Assembly: GCA_002361485.1 (NCBI GenBank) | Contig: DESZ01000025.1 | Span: forward strand, 146,518-210,517 | Reading direction: 5' to 3' | Source of the DNA: Cyanobacteria bacterium UBA3301 | GTDB taxonomy: Bacteria; Cyanobacteriota; Vampirovibrionia; Gastranaerophilales; Gastranaerophilaceae | DNA: 64,000 bases | Position numbers and translations under genes: made by a program | Notes under the pieces: model-generated | The model's input: the letters and a program-made list of their open reading frames with translations, nothing else | Told to the model about the DNA's origin: nothing | Databases searched by the model: none | Part shown: positions 41,433 through 49,803 of the stretch, piece after piece | How positions within the stretch are numbered: the stretch's first letter is position 1 | How the letters are laid out: each line of letters opens with the position of its first letter

Positions 41433-43034
41433 TTACCTGTCTAGTTTTGCTATCAATTCTTCAAGTGCAAAAGTTTCAAATTTTGTTTGACTTAGCATAA
41501 ATGTTTCCGCTATCAATAGTGCTGTCGGAACCAGTGCCGCGGTTGCACTTAATAAAAGTCCGTTAAGATTTCCGCCGATTTCTTGAGTAAAATATGAAAC
41601 ATTCATAGAAAATTCAATAAAAATTATGCATATTCCTATAATGAAGGAGTGGCGCATATCAGCATCAATTTTTTTGATGCCTTCAAGTCCGTATATATTT
41701 ACTCCGTGATGGATATAATTGCTATATCCGTCATATCTTATAACATCTGATGCGCGAACTTTTTTCTTTGATGTAAACCCGTTTACAAAAGAGAAAAATG
41801 CAAAAATAATTAAGAATGTAGCTAATACTAAAAATATCGGGCTGAATCTTAATCCTGAAATTCTCATCCAGCCTGCCGCTTCAGGGAAACACATTGCTAA
41901 GGTGTTTGATACCCCGAAAGCCAAAAACGGTGCGGTTATTATGCCTAAAATAATTTCACCGTATGATTTGATTTGCAGATTGAATAATTTATCTTTAATA
42001 GCGTTAATTTTTGTATCTTGTAAATTATTGATGGATTTTTCTATCCAACGTTGATACTCTTTTATTACCCGTTCAAAGTCTTCTCTATATTCGTATTTGT
42101 CAAGTTCATGGCGGGTTACAACATTTAGGTGTTTAAAAAATCCGCATCCGATTGCCAATGCTGCTGCCGTACCTGTGAAAAATAAGGACATACAAATCGC
42201 AAAAACAGGCATTTTGGCACTTATATAGTACAATACGTTTATTATATATATTGCAAAATAAAATAATGATGCCCAAACTATCATAAATTTTTCAACTGCG
42301 CGGGAAACTTTTGTATTCTCTCCGCCTTGTGTATTATTTTGAAAATATAAAAATACTCCCTGTTTTAGCAAAATTCCCATTCCGTAAACAATTAAAGTGT
42401 ATACGAGTAAAAGTTTTGTATTTGTCGGAATTTGGATAACATTTTCTATTTCTGATAACTGCAGACCGCTCAAATAGTTTGAAACTCCGAACGCGCATAT
42501 CATTGATGCCAAGAATAATATAATATGTAAAACAATTCCGCTTTTTGAATTTATTGAAAGTTTGTGTCTTAATTCGTTTATTTTGTATCCGATTTCTTTA
42601 ACAATTTTTATTCTTGAAGCTTCAAGTTCGGTATTTCGTTGTTCAATACTAGTTGTATTATGTTGTATTGGCGCGGATTGTTTTATTATTCGCGGTTGAA
42701 CTTGTTGTTGATTTTGCGGTTGAGCGGATGTTGTTGAAACAATCGGTTCGGAATGTTTTATTGTTATAAATTCATCCGTTCCTTCAACCATAATTTTACA
42801 AACTTTTTCTATCTCAAGTCTTTGAGGTAACGGTTGACCTTTAAACAGAAATTTAGGGCAGTTTGTACGGTTTAACAAAATGCACTTATTTGTTTCGGGG
42901 TTGTATTGTATTGTTAAAAGAAATTCAAACCCGAAATTTATTTCCATATCAACACCGCTTCGAGTTCCGATATGGATTGTATTTTTATTTTCAAAAGTTC
43001 TTTCGTTGGTTTTTGTTATTATTGAAAAAGGCAT
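41433..43034 (-). CDS. 8-TM protein with FHA-like N-terminus and ExbB/TolQ-like motifs (cluster A)
   Basis: The 533-residue product has residues 1-95 beta-rich and FHA-like (IHIGTRSGVDMEI, MVEGTDEFITIK), but lacking FHA phosphothreonine-binding residues. A linker and coiled coil (130-160) follow, then eight membrane helices at about 165-190, 207-231, 249-272, 275-300, 358-382, 397-420, 463-482 and 491-515. TM1 and TM5 repeat AFGVSN (181-186, 372-377), indicating internal duplication. TM5 (TAPFLAFGVSNTLAMCF) and TM8 (LLLSATAALVPTALLIAE) resemble the pore helices of ExbB/TolQ/MotA by eye. A charged loop with YREDFERVIKEYQRWIEKSI connects the halves. AAGGAG precedes the ATG. I infer a proton-channel-like engine; an unrelated membrane family is possible. 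Confidence 0.75.
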   Translation of the reverse strand: MPFSIITKTNERTFENKNTIHIGTRSGVDMEINFGFEFLLTIQYNPETNKCILLNRTNCPKFLFKGQPLPQRLEIEKVCKIMVEGTDEFITIKHSEPIVSTTSAQPQNQQQVQPRIIKQSAPIQHNTTSIEQRNTELEASRIKIVKEIGYKINELRHKLSINSKSGIVLHIILFLASMICAFGVSNYLSGLQLSEIENVIQIPTNTKLLLVYTLIVYGMGILLKQGVFLYFQNNTQGGENTKVSRAVEKFMIVWASLFYFAIYIINVLYYISAKMPVFAICMSLFFTGTAAALAIGCGFFKHLNVVTRHELDKYEYREDFERVIKEYQRWIEKSINNLQDTKINAIKDKLFNLQIKSYGEIILGIITAPFLAFGVSNTLAMCFPEAAGWMRISGLRFSPIFLVLATFLIIFAFFSFVNGFTSKKKVRASDVIRYDGYSNYIHHGVNIYGLEGIKKIDADMRHSFIIGICIIFIEFSMNVSYFTQEIGGNLNGLLLSATAALVPTALLIAETFMLSQTKFETFALEELIAKLDR

Positions 43035-43049
43035 TTTATTTACTCCTTT

Positions 43050-43712
43050 TTATCGTCCTATTGCATCTAAAAATCTTCTGTTTGCTTTGTCAATGTTGGC
43101 TTCGTTTGCTACGATAAGTTTTTTTTCGCCCAAAATCGGATTTAATTTCGTTTTAACTAAATCCAATTTCTCAGGTTGAGCAAACACAAACATCATTGCA
43201 AGTTCAGGTGTATATTTTTGAACTTTCTGGATATTTTTTGGTAATGTATCCCAATTTATTCCGAGTTGTTCGTTTGATTTGCTTTCCAATTCTCCTAAAA
43301 TAACAATCGAAGTATTATAACCGTCTTTTGCCATTGACAAACTGTTTGAAAAAGCTTTTTTTATGCCCTCATTATATGCAACACCTTGTGAATTGCCATC
43401 ATCTTTTGAAAAACCTTCAACAGCTTTTGTTATTCCTGATGAATCTCCCGGAGAACCTTCAAAAATCAGGTATGCACTTTGCGCAACTTTGATTATTTTA
43501 ACCGAATCTTCAGGGTCTAATATTGCGCATAAGGATTTTATATATTTTATTTCTTCAGGTAATTTTTCCTGATTTGTCGAATCTATGACAAAAACTATTG
43601 AGGATTTGTGAAAATCATCAATTTCAATATTGCTTACGCCAACAATAAGAAGTTTTATCGCTATTGCTATTGCTAATATGAAAAGACCTATTGTGATTAA
43701 TCTTTTATTCAT
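43050..43712 (-). CDS. Membrane-anchored VWA-like protein (cluster A, degenerate MIDAS)
   Basis: The 220-residue product has one N-terminal helix (ITIGLFILAIAIAIKLLIVGV) followed by an extracytoplasmic Rossmann-like domain of von Willebrand A type. It shows SSIVFVIDSTNQEKLPEE (strand 1 with Asp44), AILDPEDSVKIIKVAQSAYLIFEG, GVAYNEGIKKAFSNSL, YNTSIVILGELES and AMMFVFAQPEKLD. The MIDAS motif DxSxS is reduced to DSTN, whereas the paralogue at 48623-49291 keeps DASAS, so metal binding may have been lost in this copy. A single anchor plus a periplasmic domain mirrors ExbD/MotB topology. The gene lies between the glycine-zipper and 8-TM genes. Confidence 0.78.
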   Translation of the reverse strand: MNKRLITIGLFILAIAIAIKLLIVGVSNIEIDDFHKSSIVFVIDSTNQEKLPEEIKYIKSLCAILDPEDSVKIIKVAQSAYLIFEGSPGDSSGITKAVEGFSKDDGNSQGVAYNEGIKKAFSNSLSMAKDGYNTSIVILGELESKSNEQLGINWDTLPKNIQKVQKYTPELAMMFVFAQPEKLDLVKTKLNPILGEKKLIVANEANIDKANRRFLDAIGR

Positions 43713-43721
43713 TTGATTTTC

Positions 43722-44771
43722 CTAGTATATTGTTGCGTTAAATGATTTTGTTAATGTTACTTCAAGTTCGGTAAATGAAGGTATTTCTGCATCTACACCC
43801 TTTTCTGCCGCACCTGTTATAAGCGCTCCGCCAGCCCCGACACCTGCACCAATTGCGGCAGCAGTACCTATTCCTTGAGAAGTTAATGCGCCGATAAGCA
43901 ATCCTGCTAATGCCCCGACAGCTGCGCCTACAACGGCGTTTGAAGCAACTTCTCCGATTTTACCGTCATTTGTTACCGAAAAATCTATTTTTTCCGTTGA
44001 AATATCATAAGTTTTTCCGTCAGGTGTTACTATTTGATTGAAATCAATTGTAACTTTACCGTTTCTTGACCCGTATTGTGCGTGGCGAGCTTTTGTCAGT
44101 ATACCATATAAAAGGCTTCCCTGCGGAGCTACTGTTGCTCCGTTGCATTTTAAGTCTTGGGTTAATACTGCAATAACTCTGTCCCCTTCAACAGCAGTTG
44201 ATGTATTGATTGCCCCCTGAAGATATACGTTTAATTTTGTGCCGCTTTCCACACGTGCAACATAACCTTTTAGAGTATTCGATTGTTGCACTGCTTGATT
44301 ATTCGTGTTTGATGAATAGTTATTTGAGTATGCAGATTGCGGTTCATAATCACTAAATGTATAATCTCCGGTAGAAGTTCCGCCTGAAGATATCATTTTT
44401 TGCGCAATTTTGTCATATACGCTCATGGTATTTCCGTCTAATGCTCTTTCATAATCAACATTGCTTCTTCTCATTTGTTTTAATATTGTTTTGTTAATTT
44501 TTTTATTATCATTTGAATTGTAATAATATAAAACGTTATTTCCGCTTTGCTGCATAATTACTATTGCGTAGTCATTGGCATAATATTGTGAAGTTCCGTA
44601 GTACGGATTTTCTTTTGTAATTGTGTAATTTTGGTCTGCAAATGCACTTTTTATTGCATAATCCCAAGTCGAAACATTAGTGTTTTTAACATAATATAAC
44701 TCACTGAAAGCTAAGCAGGAATTTATGCTTAGCAAAGAAAAAGTTAAAAATAATGCAAATAATTTTTTCAT
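43722..44771 (-). CDS. Exported glycine-zipper protein (cluster A first gene)
   Basis: The 349-residue product has a signal peptide (KKLFALFLTFSLLSINSCLA, cleavage before FSEL). A first half carries Tyr/Asn-rich sequence (YYYNSNDNKKINKTIL). A beta domain at about 180-270 (GYVARVESGTKLNVYLQG, GDRVIAVLTQDLKCNG, APQGSLLYGILTKARHA) resembles the SAF/TrbI-like barrel of secretion proteins. A glycine zipper near 285-320 (VVGAAVGALAGLLIGAL, IGAGVGAGGALITGAA) could insert in a membrane. It opens the five-gene run 44771-39053, with 9-bp spacing to the VWA-like gene. Role unknown; an outer-membrane pore or lipoprotein-like partner for the TonB-type proteins is plausible. Confidence 0.7.
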   Translation of the reverse strand: MKKLFALFLTFSLLSINSCLAFSELYYVKNTNVSTWDYAIKSAFADQNYTITKENPYYGTSQYYANDYAIVIMQQSGNNVLYYYNSNDNKKINKTILKQMRRSNVDYERALDGNTMSVYDKIAQKMISSGGTSTGDYTFSDYEPQSAYSNNYSSNTNNQAVQQSNTLKGYVARVESGTKLNVYLQGAINTSTAVEGDRVIAVLTQDLKCNGATVAPQGSLLYGILTKARHAQYGSRNGKVTIDFNQIVTPDGKTYDISTEKIDFSVTNDGKIGEVASNAVVGAAVGALAGLLIGALTSQGIGTAAAIGAGVGAGGALITGAAEKGVDAEIPSFTELEVTLTKSFNATIY

Positions 44772-44936
44772 ACTATTCCGTTTCTTGATTAAAATTTGTT
44801 GTAACTTACAATTTGATTATACTTCAAATTCATCAAAAAGAAAATATTTCAATATATTTTGGTAATAAATTGATAATTTAATTTACTTGCCGTGTAAAGT
44901 TGTTTTTTATAAAATATTAAAAAATAAGGAAGTAAA

Positions 44937-45716
44937 ATGAAAGACGTTCAAAATACTCAAGATACAAGAAATGTTGATATACAAAGGGTTGGGATTAAAG
45001 ATATTGATTTACCTTTGACAATTCAGCGTAAAAATAATACAGATCAAATAGTTTCAGCGAAAGTAAAAGCTGCGGTTTCTTTGCCGAGAAATTACAAAGG
45101 AACTCACATGAGCAGATTTGTAGAGGTTTTGAACGAATGGGAGCATAAAAACCTTTTAGGGGTTGACATAAAAGGATGTCTTGAAAAAATTATCAAAAAT
45201 CTTCACGCTCAAAGCGGCATATTAGAATTTAAATTTAAATATTTTATAAATAAAAAAGCTCCTGTAACAAAACTTTCTGCGCCTATGTGTTATGAATGTT
45301 CATTCAGAGGTAAAATTGAAGATGATAATTACAAATTTATACTCGGAGTAAAAGTTCCTGTAACAACTCTTTGTCCTTGTTCTAAAGAAATTTCCGATTA
45401 TGGCGCGCATAACCAAAGAGCAATAATTTCCGTTAAAATATCTTATCCTGAAACAGAGCATATTTGGATAGAAGATTTGATTGAATTGATTGAATCTTGT
45501 GCATCTTGTCCTTTGTATTCGATATTAAAGCGCCAAGACGAAAAATACGTAACAGAACATGCTTGGGAAAATCCGAGATTTGTCGAAGATGTTTTAAGAG
45601 AAGTTGTTATAAAACTTCGTAAAGAACCGAAGATAACCGAATTTGAAGTGGATTGCGAAGCTTTTGAAAGTATTCACAATCATTCCGCCTGGGCTTATCA
45701 AAAAGAAATCAAATAA
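44937..45716 (+). CDS. folE2: GTP cyclohydrolase IB
   Basis: The 259-residue product fits the FolE2 family. It has IDLPLTIQRK, VSLPRNYKGTHMSRFVEVL, VKVPVTTLCPCSKEISDYGAHNQRAI (catalytic Cys and metal ligands) and a C-terminal SIHNHSAWAYQ. It converts GTP to dihydroneopterin triphosphate for folate, with Mn or other metals in place of Zn. TAAGGAAG precedes the ATG. It is the only plus-strand gene between the two paralogous clusters, and is followed by its own terminator. Confidence 0.93.
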   Translation: MKDVQNTQDTRNVDIQRVGIKDIDLPLTIQRKNNTDQIVSAKVKAAVSLPRNYKGTHMSRFVEVLNEWEHKNLLGVDIKGCLEKIIKNLHAQSGILEFKFKYFINKKAPVTKLSAPMCYECSFRGKIEDDNYKFILGVKVPVTTLCPCSKEISDYGAHNQRAIISVKISYPETEHIWIEDLIELIESCASCPLYSILKRQDEKYVTEHAWENPRFVEDVLREVVIKLRKEPKITEFEVDCEAFESIHNHSAWAYQKEIK

Positions 45717-45751
45717 AAAAGACAAGATAAATTATAAACCTTGTCTTTTTA
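45716..45751. terminator. Bidirectional Rho-independent terminator
   Basis: AAAAAAGACAAG, an AT-rich loop, CTTGTCTTTTT. It separates folE2 and the converging PC4-like gene. Confidence 0.8.
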
Positions 45752-45770
45752 TTATAAAAAATTTTTTGGC

Positions 45771-46004
45771 TTATTCTTCTGCCATAAATTCTTTTCTTGC
45801 TTCTTCAATAGCTTCTGTCAAAATATCTAATTGATCAGCAGTGAAGGTTACCCCCTTTTTGGTAGGAATCCAAGTTGCTCCGCCGTCATTTGTAAAAAAT
45901 ATTCTCATATTAAGATAACTTGTTCCCTTATATTCACTTAATGAAATTTGTAATTGTTCAGTATCAGAACGTTCAATTGTTGCTAAAATCTTTGCATCTG
46001 CCAT
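45771..46004 (-). CDS. PC4/p15-type transcriptional coactivator-like protein
   Basis: The 77-residue product has the compact PC4 fold signature: ISLSEYKGTSYLNMRIFF, then NDGGATWIPTKKGVTFTADQLD and an amphipathic C-terminal helix (LTEAIEEARKEFMAE). The family binds single-stranded DNA as a dimer. Bacterial members (YdbC-like) are linked to transcription or DNA maintenance. AAGGAGA precedes the ATG. It lies 71 bp after cluster B on the same strand and may be transcribed with it or separately. Confidence 0.85.
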   Translation of the reverse strand: MADAKILATIERSDTEQLQISLSEYKGTSYLNMRIFFTNDGGATWIPTKKGVTFTADQLDILTEAIEEARKEFMAEE

Positions 46005-46075
46005 ATTTCTTCTCCTTATTTAAGTGTGTAATTTTATTATATGGTATGAATAAATTATAGCAATATGTTAAATTT

Positions 46076-46990
46076 CTAATACTTAATTTTAATGCGTTCC
46101 AAATCATTGAAATCTGATGGGCGTGCTTTTGATTCGGTATCCCCGAGAAGAACAATTGCTTTTACTTTAGCCTTATCGCGTTTTGTATTTGCAGGAAAGA
46201 CAGTAATAGGCTGATATTCATAGCTTTTAATTAAATCTGTTATCTTATCTTTATCCTCTTTGCTTAAGTAAAATGAAAAAACTTTTATATCACTTATTGC
46301 GCCTTTGTCGCTTACATTAAACGAATAATAGAACCAAGTCCCGATTCCATATAGGTCTAAAGATTGTATGTATAGGCTGTCATCTAAAAATCTGTTAACA
46401 AAGTTGCTTTTCCAGGTACTCCAATCTATATTTTGATATTTACCGACATTTGAGCGCTCGTAATTTTGGTTGTTCATAACAAGGGTGTCGTTTCCTAAAT
46501 CTCCGGCGTTTCTGAAATTTTCAAAGTTATTTTTTATCCTATTGTTTTGATTATTGATAGTTCGGTTATCTCCCGAAAAATTCCTGTTAGAGTTATGATA
46601 TCCTGTTTCTTGGTAATTGATATTGTCGGAATTATGAAAACCGACATTTGAATTTCGAATATCGCCTTGGTTGTTTATGTTTGTATTTTGGTTTTCAAAC
46701 CTTTGGTTGTTAATGTTTGTATTAGCATTAGAGATGCCCATACCGTTATCGCCGATATTCAAATCTTGGTTATTGGCATTTAAATCTTGATTTTGCAAGC
46801 TTGAATCAGTATTGGATATATTTACACCGAGGCGTTCGTTTATAATCTGGGTTGAGCCTTGGCTTATTGCAATACTTTGGTTCTTAAATTTTACTCTTTT
46901 TGTTGTTGTAGTGTTTGATGCGCAATATACAAAAATTGTTAAGGCAACAAACACTACACTAAATATTATTAAACTTTTTTTATTTTTCAT
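46076..46990 (-). CDS. Asn-rich TonB-like spanning protein (cluster B)
   Basis: The 304-residue product is the paralogue of the cluster A protein at 40291. It has an N-terminal anchor (KSLIIFSVVFVALTIFVYCA) and a long Asn/Gln-rich region at about 35-185 with repeats (NTNINNQRFENQNTNINNQ). The C-terminal domain (WSTWKSNFVNRFL, YYSFNVSDKGAISDIKVFSF) ends ARPSDFNDLERIKIKY. The linker here is Asn-rich without the Thr/Pro repeats of cluster A. It follows the 8-TM gene with an 8-bp gap. Confidence 0.75.
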   Translation of the reverse strand: MKNKKSLIIFSVVFVALTIFVYCASNTTTTKRVKFKNQSIAISQGSTQIINERLGVNISNTDSSLQNQDLNANNQDLNIGDNGMGISNANTNINNQRFENQNTNINNQGDIRNSNVGFHNSDNINYQETGYHNSNRNFSGDNRTINNQNNRIKNNFENFRNAGDLGNDTLVMNNQNYERSNVGKYQNIDWSTWKSNFVNRFLDDSLYIQSLDLYGIGTWFYYSFNVSDKGAISDIKVFSFYLSKEDKDKITDLIKSYEYQPITVFPANTKRDKAKVKAIVLLGDTESKARPSDFNDLERIKIKY

Positions 46991-46998
46991 TTATTTTT

Positions 46999-48597
46999 CT
47001 AATCCAAAGCGGCTAATACTTCGTTATAATTGCCGATTTTGTGCATTGTAGAACTTAAAAGATGTGTTTCAGCAATCAATAGAGCTGTCGGAACTAATGC
47101 TGCAACACAACTTAAAAACATACCTTGAATATCTCCGCCGATTTCTTGAATAAAGTATGATACGTTCATTGTAAATTCAATCATAATGATAAAACAAGCA
47201 ATGAATAATACAATATTTTTTTCTTTATTCAAGCTTTTTATAGCATCAACTCCTAAAATATTTACACCATGATTTGCATAATCATTAAATCCGTCGTACT
47301 TGATAATTTCAGAACCTTTAATTCTTTTAGCGCAAGTGAAAGCGGTAACAAAAGATAAAAATGCAAATATGATTAAGAATGTTGCCAGTACCAAGAAAAT
47401 AGGACTAAATCTTAATCCTGAAACCCTTACCCAGCCTGCAGCTTCAGGGAAGCAAGCTGCTAAAGTGTTTGAAACACCATAAGCAAGAAACGGTGCTGTT
47501 AGTAATCCGATTGCGCCTTCAACAACCATTCTCATTTGGCAGTTGACCAAATTATTTTTGATATTTGCTATTCTGTTTTGGCTTAAGCTGTTTATATATT
47601 TTGAAATTAATCCGCGATATCCTTTTAACACGGTTTCAAAATCTTCTCTGTATTCACTTGTCATAAGCTGATAGTTTAGAGATTTTAATTGATATTTGAA
47701 ATATCCGCCTACAACAGCAACGGCAGTTAATGCTCCAACAAACAATAATGAAATAAATAATGAAGCGGCAGCCATACCCGGAATTGCTTTATAATAGAAT
47801 AAATTCAATATATATATAACAAACATAAATGCGATTGATGTATATAAAATCATTTTTGGAACAACATTATTATCTGTTCCCAAACGTTTATTTTGTCCTG
47901 ATTCCAATAATGAATAAGTTGCATGTTTTAATATAAATGACATTGCAAGGACAATAGCCGATATGCAAACTAAAAATCCGAAGTTTGTTGTCAAATTCAT
48001 AACTGATTCAGAATTATCAACCTTTAATCCAAGTAAGAAGTTTGTAACACCAAATGAGCATACAACAGATAAAACTACCGTTGCTATGTTCATTATAAAT
48101 GATGTCATTCCTAAAGATGAGATAGAGCTCTTTAGTCCTTGAATTTTGTATCCGATTTCTTTTACGATAGCAATTCTGTTATTTTCAATCGGATTGTTAA
48201 ATATATCATTTGTATCTTTCATTGTATTCATTTTAGTTGCAACCCTTTCTGTTGTTGAGTTTGTTACATTTGTTTCGTATTGAGAAGATTCGGCATTACC
48301 TTGTTGATTGTCTGAAATGTTAATCAACATTGGCTCCGAGCTTCCTTCTATACTTAGCGAAAAATGCGCAGGAACAAGAACTTTAGAAAAAGTTCTGTTA
48401 TTGAGCAATATTTCTTTGGAATTATTCACATTTATCAACACATAATTTTTGTATTTTTCGGAATAGATAAGCTTTATTTCCATATCAGGCGTAAATACAT
48501 CGGATGAAAAATCACTTTCCAAACCGTTTCCTATGATAATTGTAGATTTATCTTCAAAATTTTTTATGGTATTGCCATATTTAATTTCTACATTCAT
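46999..48597 (-). CDS. 8-TM protein with FHA-like N-terminus (cluster B)
   Basis: The 532-residue product is paralogous to 41433-43034 over its whole length. The first 95 residues are beta-rich (IIIGNGLESDF, LLNNRTF). The linker is Thr/Asn-rich, and IVKEIGYKIQGLKSSIS is common to both. Eight helices follow, with SFGVTN in TM1 and AYGVSN in TM5. The stretch from TM5 to TM6 is nearly identical in both copies, through TAPFLAYGVSNTLAACFPEA and RFSPIFLVLATFLIIFAF. The C-terminal LSCVAALVPTALLIAET is also shared. Such strong conservation in the membrane core against divergence at both ends suggests that the core has the essential function. Confidence 0.75.
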   Translation of the reverse strand: MNVEIKYGNTIKNFEDKSTIIIGNGLESDFSSDVFTPDMEIKLIYSEKYKNYVLINVNNSKEILLNNRTFSKVLVPAHFSLSIEGSSEPMLINISDNQQGNAESSQYETNVTNSTTERVATKMNTMKDTNDIFNNPIENNRIAIVKEIGYKIQGLKSSISSLGMTSFIMNIATVVLSVVCSFGVTNFLLGLKVDNSESVMNLTTNFGFLVCISAIVLAMSFILKHATYSLLESGQNKRLGTDNNVVPKMILYTSIAFMFVIYILNLFYYKAIPGMAAASLFISLLFVGALTAVAVVGGYFKYQLKSLNYQLMTSEYREDFETVLKGYRGLISKYINSLSQNRIANIKNNLVNCQMRMVVEGAIGLLTAPFLAYGVSNTLAACFPEAAGWVRVSGLRFSPIFLVLATFLIIFAFLSFVTAFTCAKRIKGSEIIKYDGFNDYANHGVNILGVDAIKSLNKEKNIVLFIACFIIMIEFTMNVSYFIQEIGGDIQGMFLSCVAALVPTALLIAETHLLSSTMHKIGNYNEVLAALD

Positions 48598-48622
48598 TGA
48601 ATATGATGCTCCATGTTTTATA

Positions 48623-49291
48623 TTATCTTCCTATTGCATTTAAGAATTTTCTCAATTCTTTTTGGTCGGTTGTTTCATTACCGATAATAAGTTTTTCCTC
48701 TCCCAAAACAGGGGTCAATTTTTCTTTCACATAATCCAATTTCTGCGGAGCGGCAAATAAAAACATCATTGATATTTTCCCGTCAGTTTTTGCTTTGACT
48801 TGAGCAACTTCCGATGGTAAAGTATCCCAATTGATTTGGTTTTCAACTTTACCTTCGTTTTCCAAATCTCCAAATACTATTACTGCAGGAATATAGCCGT
48901 CATTATACAAATTTACCGCATAATTGAAAGCCTTCTTTAATGATAAACCGTATGCCGTACCATATTCTTTTTCATCAAATTGGGTAAATTTTTCCAACGA
49001 TTTTCGAATAGCCGAACTCGATTGCGGAGAACCTTCATAAATAATATAAGATGATTCCGAAACTCTCAGAATTTTAATATGGTCTTCAGGATCAAGCATT
49101 GAGCATAATTGACGCAAAACCCTTGTCTCTTCCGGTAACATATTAATATTTGATGCGGAAGCATCAACTACAAACATAATTGCGGCCTTATGAAAGTCGT
49201 CCACTTTAACTTTCGATATGCCTGTAAAGGCTAAAAGTGTAATAACTAATAATAACCCTGTAAATATCCAAATTTTAATCTTATTATTCAT
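48623..49291 (-). CDS. Membrane-anchored VWA-like protein (cluster B, intact MIDAS)
   Basis: The 222-residue product has an N-terminal anchor (IWIFTGLLLVITLLAFTGI) followed by a VWA-like domain with DxSxS MIDAS residues D43-A-S45-A-S47 in VVDASASNINM. Shared with the cluster A copy are LDPEDHIKILRVSESSYIIYEG, YGTAYGLSLKKAFNYAV and MMFLFAAPQKLDYVKEKLTPVLGEEKLI, as well as the end NAIGR. It begins cluster B; 25 bp lie between it and the 8-TM gene. VWA domains bind partner proteins through a metal ion. Confidence 0.8.
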   Translation of the reverse strand: MNNKIKIWIFTGLLLVITLLAFTGISKVKVDDFHKAAIMFVVDASASNINMLPEETRVLRQLCSMLDPEDHIKILRVSESSYIIYEGSPQSSSAIRKSLEKFTQFDEKEYGTAYGLSLKKAFNYAVNLYNDGYIPAVIVFGDLENEGKVENQINWDTLPSEVAQVKAKTDGKISMMFLFAAPQKLDYVKEKLTPVLGEEKLIIGNETTDQKELRKFLNAIGR

Positions 49292-49562
49292 AATAACAAA
49301 TTACCATAAAAATCGAAAAAGAGTAATCATGTAAATGATTGAGAAAACATAATTATTATTCCATAACGGTTATTTTATGGCCGAAATTCGCTAAATATTT
49401 GAGTTTTTATCTGTCAGAAGTTTTGATATTTAATTAATATACATATTATATATTTTTAAAAATGTTAATAATTGTAACGACATCTCCTAATTTCCTAAAG
49501 TTTTATGTAGTTAGGTCCGATATCTTATATGTAGAAAGATACATTTTTAAGGAGTGTAGAAA

Positions 49563-49766
49563 ATGTCTGATAAAAAAATTATGAATGTTGAAGATTTGAT
49601 GATTGATTATTCTGAAATGACAAGTTTTGATTTCGGTACATTATCAAATGAGGAAATGGATACATTAAACAGAATTACTGATACTGAGTATATGAAAAAA
49701 CCATATCCGTTTAAGTACGGTAATTTCAAACTATCCGATTTATTTCATGAACTGTTGTCCGAATAA
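49563..49766 (+). CDS. Small acidic hypothetical protein
   Basis: The 67-residue product is acidic, starting MSDKKIMNVEDLMIDYSEM and ending FKLSDLFHELLSE, without signal peptide or membrane helix. AAGGAG lies 8 bp before the ATG. It is probably co-transcribed with the next small gene 37 bp downstream. The preceding 270 bp hold AT-rich promoter-like sequence but no other gene. No family recognised. Confidence 0.65.
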   Translation: MSDKKIMNVEDLMIDYSEMTSFDFGTLSNEEMDTLNRITDTEYMKKPYPFKYGNFKLSDLFHELLSE

Positions 49767-49803
49767 ATCGGTGTATGGCTGTAGATTATGGAGATAGGTT
49801 TCT

